Shown: positions 58,087 to 64,000 of the stretch, piece by piece | Layout: every line of letters begins with the position of its first letter | Position numbering within the stretch: the first letter of the stretch is position 1 | Source of the DNA: Phlyctochytrium arcticum | Taxonomy: Eukaryota; Chytridiomycota; Chytridiomycetes; Chytridiales; Chytridiaceae | NCBI GenBank assembly: GCA_025602905.1 | Contig: JAHLKI010000042.1 | Location: forward strand, 1-64,000 | DNA length: 64,000 bases | Direction of reading: 5' to 3' | The notes under the pieces: model-generated | Seen by the model: the letters and a program-made list of their open reading frames with translations, nothing else | What the model was told of the DNA's origin: nothing | Database searches by the model: none | Position numbers and translations under genes: made by a program

Positions 58087-58470
58087 TTATAGCTGGTCGC
58101 CACACCAGAGCCCGTGGATCATAACAGCATTGTGGGTGCAGCCAGCTGTTTGGCAGATTCTGGCTGCGGACTTGCGCGGGCAGTGCGTGACCTGCTTGGT
58201 GTAAATGTCGTTTTTGTCCAGAACTTTTTGGACGCGCAACAGGGCAGTGTACAGTTGGCCATGGGTGAACACAGGGTAGCGCATGTCGACAACAACTTTT
58301 CGTAAAGCAAGCCCTTGGCAGCTGGGTTGATGAAAGTGGGGTGGATGATGAAGCGGGCAGTGGTGATTAACGCACTCTGCCGAGGGGCCTACCAGGGTGC
58401 AGCGTTGGTAAAACCCGCCCCGAAAATGCATTCGCTTTTGGTCCAACCTAGCGTAGGCCGGTTGCTGCAT
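58087..58470 (-). mobile_element. Pif1/Helitron-type helicase C-terminal remnant
   Basis: A minus-strand frame has the terminal helicase motif block GLALRKVVVDMRYPVFTHGQ followed by LYTALLRVQ. It matches the SQG...VFTHGQLYVALSR end of Pif1 and Helitron helicases. The usual Ser in ALSR is Leu, and the flanks are degenerate. No complete helicase or Helitron ends were seen, so this is a fossil. Confidence 0.6.
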
Positions 58471-58800
58471 TGGGATTCAGGCTCTGGCTCCACTTCCCAT
58501 TGCGGGGGCCGGTGGAGGCGCCCCGGCATCTTCACCCACATGTCGTGGCATTCCATCGCGTCTGCCCCGACGAGGTTGCCAGCAAGGCCCACCACACCCC
58601 CAATGGGCAACGAAACGTCACCCCAACCTCCCTTCCTCCAGGCCCTCTGTAAATAAGACATTGAATTGTAGATCTTTAGCAAACGTATCCGTAGATAAAT
58701 TCACTGAGATCTGTTTTCTAACCATCGGGTAAAGGGGGCTAAGGCGTCCATCCGCGCACTCGGAATAATCTGTTCTAAAGAAATTTCGCTCGTGCAACTA

Positions 58801-59070
58801 TCACTCGCGCGGTCCCGGCTGCGGCAATGTCCTTCTTGATGTCGGAATTGGTGGATTCAGACACTTCATAGCAGGGTTTGAAAGAGCGCGAAGAGCTATT
58901 TCCTTAGTCGCAGGATCCAACATGATAGCTTCAGTACTGGTAAAATGCCATTCATAGCCAGCTTCGGTGGAAGCACGAACGGATAGCAGGTTGAAACCAA
59001 GTTTGGGCACATACAGAGCTGAGATGGGCAGGATCATACAATTCGCCTGTCTTATGCCTGGTGCGTCCAA
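58801..59070 (-). mobile_element. Ty1/copia-like polyprotein remnant (protease/GAG-pre-integrase region)
   Basis: A short minus-strand frame with LYVPKLGFNLLSVRASTEAG, the hallmark of the segment after the copia protease that introduces the GAG-pre-integrase domain. It is followed by EWHFTSTEAIMLDP. Only about 90 codons survive, with no long terminal repeats nearby. Confidence 0.7.
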
Positions 59071-59087
59071 CTTCGAAGCAGAGTCGG

Positions 59088-59492
59088 CTACTCAACCTTT
59101 ACATTTCGTGGAAGGACGTTGCTTCTCGTCTCCCACGAGTAGCCAATATACTCAATTGTCAGAGTAGTGGGTGTGGATGTTTTGATTTTGCCGATGGCGC
59201 AAACATGGGCGGTTGCCGGCTTGAAGTCTTCGGGGACGGCTTGGAGGGACTCGAATTGCAGGCCAGTCCCGTGACGGTCTACGCGGGCGTGACCGACGGC
59301 AAAATATTGGGCCCCGACGACAAGTTCCGCGTTTCGCATGTCGCTCAAAATCGTGCAAGGCAAAGTGACGGCCACTTTGTCGTCACCTTCCTTCATCCCG
59401 GCTGTAGGGATCAACGCGACCATTTGGGCCAAAGTACCGTTATCGGGCGTGGTCATCTCTTCGACGGAAATGATGGTTGTCACGATGAGCAT
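59088..59492 (-). CDS. Hypothetical 134-residue ORF in the transposon graveyard
   Basis: An ATG-initiated frame with a balanced, folded-looking composition (PCTILSDMRNAELVVGAQYF, then KPATAHVCAIGKIKTSTPTT). It lies directly upstream (minus strand) of the copia fragment and downstream of the RNase H fragment. It could be a transposon-borne gene piece. No family recognised. Confidence 0.35.
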   Translation of the reverse strand: MLIVTTIISVEEMTTPDNGTLAQMVALIPTAGMKEGDDKVAVTLPCTILSDMRNAELVVGAQYFAVGHARVDRHGTGLQFESLQAVPEDFKPATAHVCAIGKIKTSTPTTLTIEYIGYSWETRSNVLPRNVKVE

Positions 59493-59665
59493 TTTGTCGA
59501 GTAGGTGTCAGTGATGGAGTTTGAGGGGAAGATAGCTTGCGGTAGAGAGAGAGAGTCAAGATGAAGAAGAGTTGTGCAGTGAGATCGAGGACGACGTAGA
59601 AGACGATATAGAGAGAGAAGCAGCGACGTGAACGTGGAGGTCGTTGCATATCACGCATTCGAGGG

Positions 59666-60256
59666 CTACACGCCTTCCCCTTCTTGGAAGACGATCCGGA
59701 AGGTCCAGGGTTGGCGGGATCGGTGGCGCGGGACCCCCAGAGTGGGTGCGCCGGCGGCAAAGATATACTTGCCGTTGTTGTCCAGAAACATAAATCCCAA
59801 CAATTCCGAATCGATGCGCAACAATTTATGTAGTGTCGGATCTTTGTTGCAGTAGGACACAATACGCTGTTTCAGATTCTTGCCCTGACTTCCATTCCCT
59901 TCCATCAAGTTTTGGAGCGTTGACAAATGCCTGTGTAGAATGGAAGACGCCCATCTCGTAATCCGTGCACACCGTAAACTCAACGCCCCGAAGAAAATGC
60001 TCATAATGCAAAATAGATTCGACCACGGCCAATTTCTCTTGTTGCGTGGTGGTATAATTCCTTTTAGATCTCGTAAAGTTGGTTTGTATGTCCTCTGCAA
60101 CTGCCCAATTGTTTTCTTCTCCCATAACTGAAGCAGTGTTTGACGCATAATTTGCGTGTTATCGGATGGACGCGAATGTCCTTGGTAGCAGCATAATTGC
60201 GATCTCTGGTGAATTGGACGGTATACTAACTTTTTCAACAACTGCCGCCGAGTCAC
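59666..60256 (-). mobile_element. Reverse-transcriptase RNase H remnant (Ty3/gypsy-like)
   Basis: Within 59826-60125 a minus-strand frame has SKRNYTTTQQEKLAVVESIL followed by HYEHFLRGVEFTVCTDYE. This is the RNase H segment that follows reverse transcriptase in Ty3/gypsy-type elements. Overlapping frames continue the similarity with frameshifts on both sides, and a further protein-like stretch runs to about 59666 (LLGFMFLDNNGKYIFAAG). The copy is degenerate and not functional. Confidence 0.7.
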
Positions 60257-60905
60257 GGTAAATTCTAGTAGCCCTCTATACCTGCGGGATCATCCGCAGG
60301 GCCGCAGGCGCAGGCATATTCAAAGTAAGTGCTTTGGTGGATGATGCAAAGATCCTGATGCTAAACCTGCAATCAAATCATCAGGAAGCAGAACTTGGCA
60401 TCATAACCGATTCATATAAGGCATACCCTTTGCAGCAGAAACACTGACTGGTTGAAAGTTGAGACGGCCGCTCGACGCGATCAACCAAAGATGAGGTTCA
60501 TGAATTCCTCGCTGATAAGAGCCGAGAGCGGGTGACTTGATCCAAGATCTTCCAGATTCTGTTAAACTGATTCAAGACCCATCAGAGCACCAATCCGTGG
60601 GTTTTACTGGACGGAAACACCGGAAACAAAGTCAATTGTGCTGGTCGCAAACTGGAGGAGATCGCAGGAGATCGCGAACGCAACTTGAGCAAACTTACTG
60701 GTATTTATCCTTTTTGGGATAAATCAACATGAAACGTTTCGGTCCTTTCGGAGTTTTGAAATTTTCCAACTCGATCGACCATTTGCCACTTGCACAAACC
60801 TTTTCAACATCCTGAACTAATACCACTACTGCAAATTCGGCTATCGACCCAAGATCTCAAGACTTCTTTTCCTTACTGTTGATACTAATCGTTGGAGACA
60901 GCGAC
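60257..60905. other. Intergenic, small GC hairpin
   Basis: Contains a perfect 7-bp inverted repeat with a 6-base loop at 60281-60300 (CCTGCGG / CCGCAGG) and no supported gene. It forms the upstream region of the mitochondrial helical-repeat gene. Confidence 0.5.
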
Positions 60906-62503
60906 ATGTCTTTGGTGAAAACGGTTTGTATTCTGGTCAGAATTGCCCGACCTCAACGTAGAATATCGAGTGTCATACATTCTGGAGGCAGCCGGTTCGT
61001 TCACGGAAGCCGGATACGAGATAAGACTGATCGTAAGTCTATTGAAGGCTGTTGGGAGGACAGTCACACTCACACTTCTCGTCCTGAATAGGTAGTGATG
61101 CCAGGACGGGAAATATACCCAACGACAGATTTTCTGATCTAAAACGAAGCATTCAACCATCTGATGCTGACTCAACACCGTCCCAATCTCAACTCGACCC
61201 ACCCGTCAAACCCAGTCTCGACTCTTCAACCGCCAACGAAACCTATCTGCAATCCCTCCTCTCCGAAAAAGACACAAAAAAAGCCGTGAGCAGCGCACTG
61301 GAGTTTATCCGGTCCATGCTCAAACGGGACATGTTGCCGTCGTCCCAAGTCGTTACCCAACTGTTTCAATTACTGAGTTCCAGCAAGTCCGAGACTGATT
61401 TCGCGGCGTTGGTCAAAATCGCCAAACAGATTGGACAACTCTGGAGACATTTGGGAAAACCCGGGCCTGAGCCATTCGACGAGAAGTGTCTGATTCAGGT
61501 TACAGGAGAGATGGCCGTGGCGGGGTATCTAGCTGGGATCATGCCGCTGTACAACCTTATGGTAGAGTTATACCCCACTCCCGCCCCAGCCCAGCCGTTA
61601 TATCGGGACTTGGTCCGGTCACTACTGGACAAGGGCGAGCAGCAAGCAGCTTACATGATTTACCGGCTCATTGATCCATCCCTCAAAAAAAAGTTTTGGA
61701 CGTTTGACATCCACATAGATCTAATGGAACACTGGGCCCTCTCCAGCGACATTTTCAAATTCAAAGTAGCCTACGAGAACATCAAAGAACTCAAAAAACT
61801 CTCATCCATCCCGCCCCAGGTCTACGACAACCTGATTCAGATTTACGCATCGAGGCCCGGCCTGGACACTCTCCAAATGGCCCGGCGAATGATGAACGAT
61901 ATGACGAATTACACGAAACGCGTGCCGAATGTGTACTCTATGGTCCTCCTCATCAAGGCGTGCGAGCAGTTTTATGATGGAAGGGCCGCCCGGCAGTTTT
62001 TCGAAGCGGCTGAGGAAGCGTACCGGGATCTTCCCATATTGGCGCATAACGCCGTAATGTTGTGTTTTGCGCATGCGGGGATTCCATCGGCTGTTACCCG
62101 GGTCACCAAAAACATGCAAAAACACAATATCCATTTCGATGCTAGTAGTTGGTTTGCACTACTCTGGCTCAACCTTCGGAACAATGTTGATTCCGGACCG
62201 ACGTTGACCCGGATGCGGAAAGAAGGGTACACGTACCCCCCAACCCTGATCGACAAGGTTCAGAAACTGGCAATGACCGCGGACGTGACATCCGCTAAAC
62301 AACTCTGGCTATCCCAACTCCGACAATACGGCAAGCCCGTACCTCCCGAGGAATCCGTCGAGACTGCCGTATCCAATTTTCACTTATACAACGCGGAATA
62401 CACGGCTCCCATCCGGCTCCTGAAAAACAAGGAAATGTACGGGAAGAACTATGCGAGCAGGCGTGAAAGCGTGCAGGGTCAATCGTGGCAGAAGAGACGG
62501 TAG
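60906..62503 (+). CDS. Mitochondrial PPR/TPR-like helical-repeat protein
   Basis: Exons 60906-61032 and 61092-62503 give 512 residues. The N-terminus MSLVKTVCILVRIARPQRRI is basic, hydroxylated and free of acids over its first about 40 residues, a typical mitochondrial presequence. The body is made of paired helices in the style of PPR proteins (VYDNLIQIYASRPGLDTLQM, YSMVLLIKACEQFYDGRAA, ILAHNAVMLCFAHAGIPSAV). It probably binds organellar RNA or mitoribosome. The first exon was chosen because its GTAAGT donor and the phase of the AG at 61090-61091 fit exactly. Confidence 0.75.
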
Positions 62504-62731
62504 CTCAGTTTGTCAACATGTAGATAGTTTCGGGTCTTTGCCCCCGTAGATAGTAGCTTACAATATAGAGTTAAGAGTCCCGTAGCCGTTCCCACGCTCA
62601 ATCCCCAAATACTCCAAAGTTGCGTAAAACACGTGATCAACCAAGCGTCGGAATTTCCAAAATTCAACAGGAGCGGAGATCACAAAATTCCAATCCCCAA
62701 CCCAAAACATACCCCCACCCAAACCTCAGCA

Positions 62732-64000
62732 ATGTTACTCCGTCCACTCCTCCGGCGCTCTCCCTCACTCTGCACCTGTCTCCGACCAATCTCCCAACTC
62801 AAAACCACAAGATCGCAAAGCACGAGCAACAAGCAACAGTCCAATGGACTGTCTTTGAAAGATTTATTTGATACAGCAGGAGCAAAAGATACAGCATCAC
62901 CACCAGCTAATCAATCAGAGACGGAATTGTTTGATCCGTTTCATGGTCGGAAACCTCCAGCCCGGGATTTAGGTACAGTATTTCATGAAAAGAGGTTGTA
63001 AACAAAAAAACTCATATATGCTAGATCTGATTGGACTAGTCGACGATGTGGTGGCAAATCCAACGGCAGCGGCGGCAACAGTAGCTCCTAAAAAGCAAAA
63101 GCTCCCACGACACAATATCCCAAAACCCGTTTTAACTCTTCGCTCACTCCTCGCCTCCGATTTAGCCTGGTCCCCAAAAAAGATCCGACACGCCTGGAAC
63201 CAATGCGTTTCCACCCAAACCCTATTCCATCTCTCCGACTCTGAAATCAACAAGGTCATTCGCGGGATGGCGACGGGACGGTTAACCTCTGGTGGATGGT
63301 CGGGGTGGCGGAATTTACCTTATGATGGGTTAAAAACCTTGCTGGTGGAAGCTCAAGCGGGTGGATACGTGGTGGGAGAATTTGCACTGGCCCAATTGGT
63401 ATTTGCGGCAGCGTGTGCGGGGAACGTGACTGAAATGGAAATAATCGTTCAGCTATTTCATCGAATGGAGAAATCTTCGCGAGGAGATTTTCGAAAAAAA
63501 CAGAGTATTGTTGAGCCGCATTTTATACCCAACATGCGATGCGTGGCTCGGGCCGCTTCAGGAGATATTTCGGCTACCGAGGAACTCCTAAACGTGATAC
63601 CTGACGACATGGTTCTACCGACCGTGTACTGGGCCCTCATCAAAGGCTCAGTGATGAACAAGGACGTGGGTGGAAGTGTCAAATACTATGAAGCATTTAT
63701 GAGCAAATTCTTTTTTACGGATAATCTCCGACAACGAAGAAGTGTTCGTATGTTTGCTCTTGACGCCACAGAACGACTTCTCGACCTATTAGCCACCCAA
63801 CCCGTCTCCACCCTCCCCGACTTCCAATCCCGCGTGCAATACATCCATCGTCTCAACCTTCTCGATTCCACAGCCAAAGGGACTATAATCCAAGCCTATG
63901 TGCGGTGGAATCAGCCCTCCCTGGCCAAAAAAGTATGGAAGACACTGGATGTTCGGAAAGAACATGGTGTGAAAGTGACGAGGGCGGGGTTGATGTTGGC
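62732..64000 (+). CDS. Second mitochondrial helical-repeat protein, 5' part only
   Basis: Exon 1 (62732-62972) begins with a strong mitochondrial presequence (MLLRPLLRRSPSLCTCLRPI). A 52-nt intron follows (62973-63024). Exon 2 is open to the end of the window, so the 3' end lies outside. The visible 405-codon part has PPR-like helices (LKTLLVEAQAGGYVVGEFAL, AKGTIIQAYVRWNQPSLAKK). The gene follows the previous one in the same direction after 228 bp, and the two may share an ancestor, but similarity is weak by eye. Confidence 0.7.

Noticed and set aside
60281..60300. Small perfect hairpin as a terminator or transposon end
   Set aside because: A single 7-bp stem without a partner or flanking target duplication is not enough.

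Overview
The window looks like nuclear DNA of an early-diverging fungus, probably a zoosporic (flagellated) one. Genes are close together and split by short GT-AG introns, mostly 46-90 nt. The protein set is fungal or opisthokont: histones H3/H4, Utp6, a farnesylation-type DnaJ of Ydj1 length, an Sdt1-like nucleotidase, a UPF0652/DUF2009 B-box protein and an SV2-like MFS carrier. A very large coiled-coil gene that resembles a ciliary/flagellar protein points to a flagellated lineage. That last point is inference.

Layout. 0.3-17.3 kb is ordinary housekeeping DNA: divergent histone H4/H3 sharing one promoter, a DUF2009 B-box protein, a degenerate NADAR/YbiA-like protein, an MFS transporter divergent from a HAD nucleotidase, Utp6 and DnaJ. 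17.3-29 kb is an accessory region. It has almost no recognisable host genes and holds two oppositely oriented clusters of one repeated gene-like module. The minus-strand cluster (18.5-21.8 kb) and the plus-strand cluster (24.8-28.9 kb) flank a 2.5-3 kb spacer with no clear genes. Most modules have a TATA-like box or a start motif M-N-F-x-N, a low-complexity middle, a short intron, and a second exon that ends in a conserved peptide (core WPSVEDEGL, ending IW-stop). That exon also carries a GC-rich perfect hairpin. I recognise no known family in it. Most copies are frame-damaged, so it behaves like a rapidly duplicating, decaying, lineage-specific family or element.

29-36.4 kb has a divergent Hsp70 of Ssz1/HSPA14 type, a disordered hypothetical protein and an unknown zinc-binding protein. 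The last is transcribed divergently from the 17-exon, about 2,676-residue coiled-coil gene (36.8-45.7 kb). 46-56.3 kb holds a PP2C-fold pseudophosphatase with a long acidic tail, an sn-1-type diacylglycerol lipase divergent from a WD40 protein, an unknown 181-residue protein, and a DUF1295 membrane reductase-like protein. 56.3-60.5 kb is a transposon graveyard with copia-like, RNase H (gypsy-like) and Pif1/Helitron-like helicase remnants, direct repeats and one possible host gene. 60.9-64 kb has two tandem genes with mitochondrial presequences and PPR/TPR-like helical content; the second runs off the window.

Exon joins were worked out by hand from reading phase, splice sites and protein similarity. 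They are predictions. No database search was possible.
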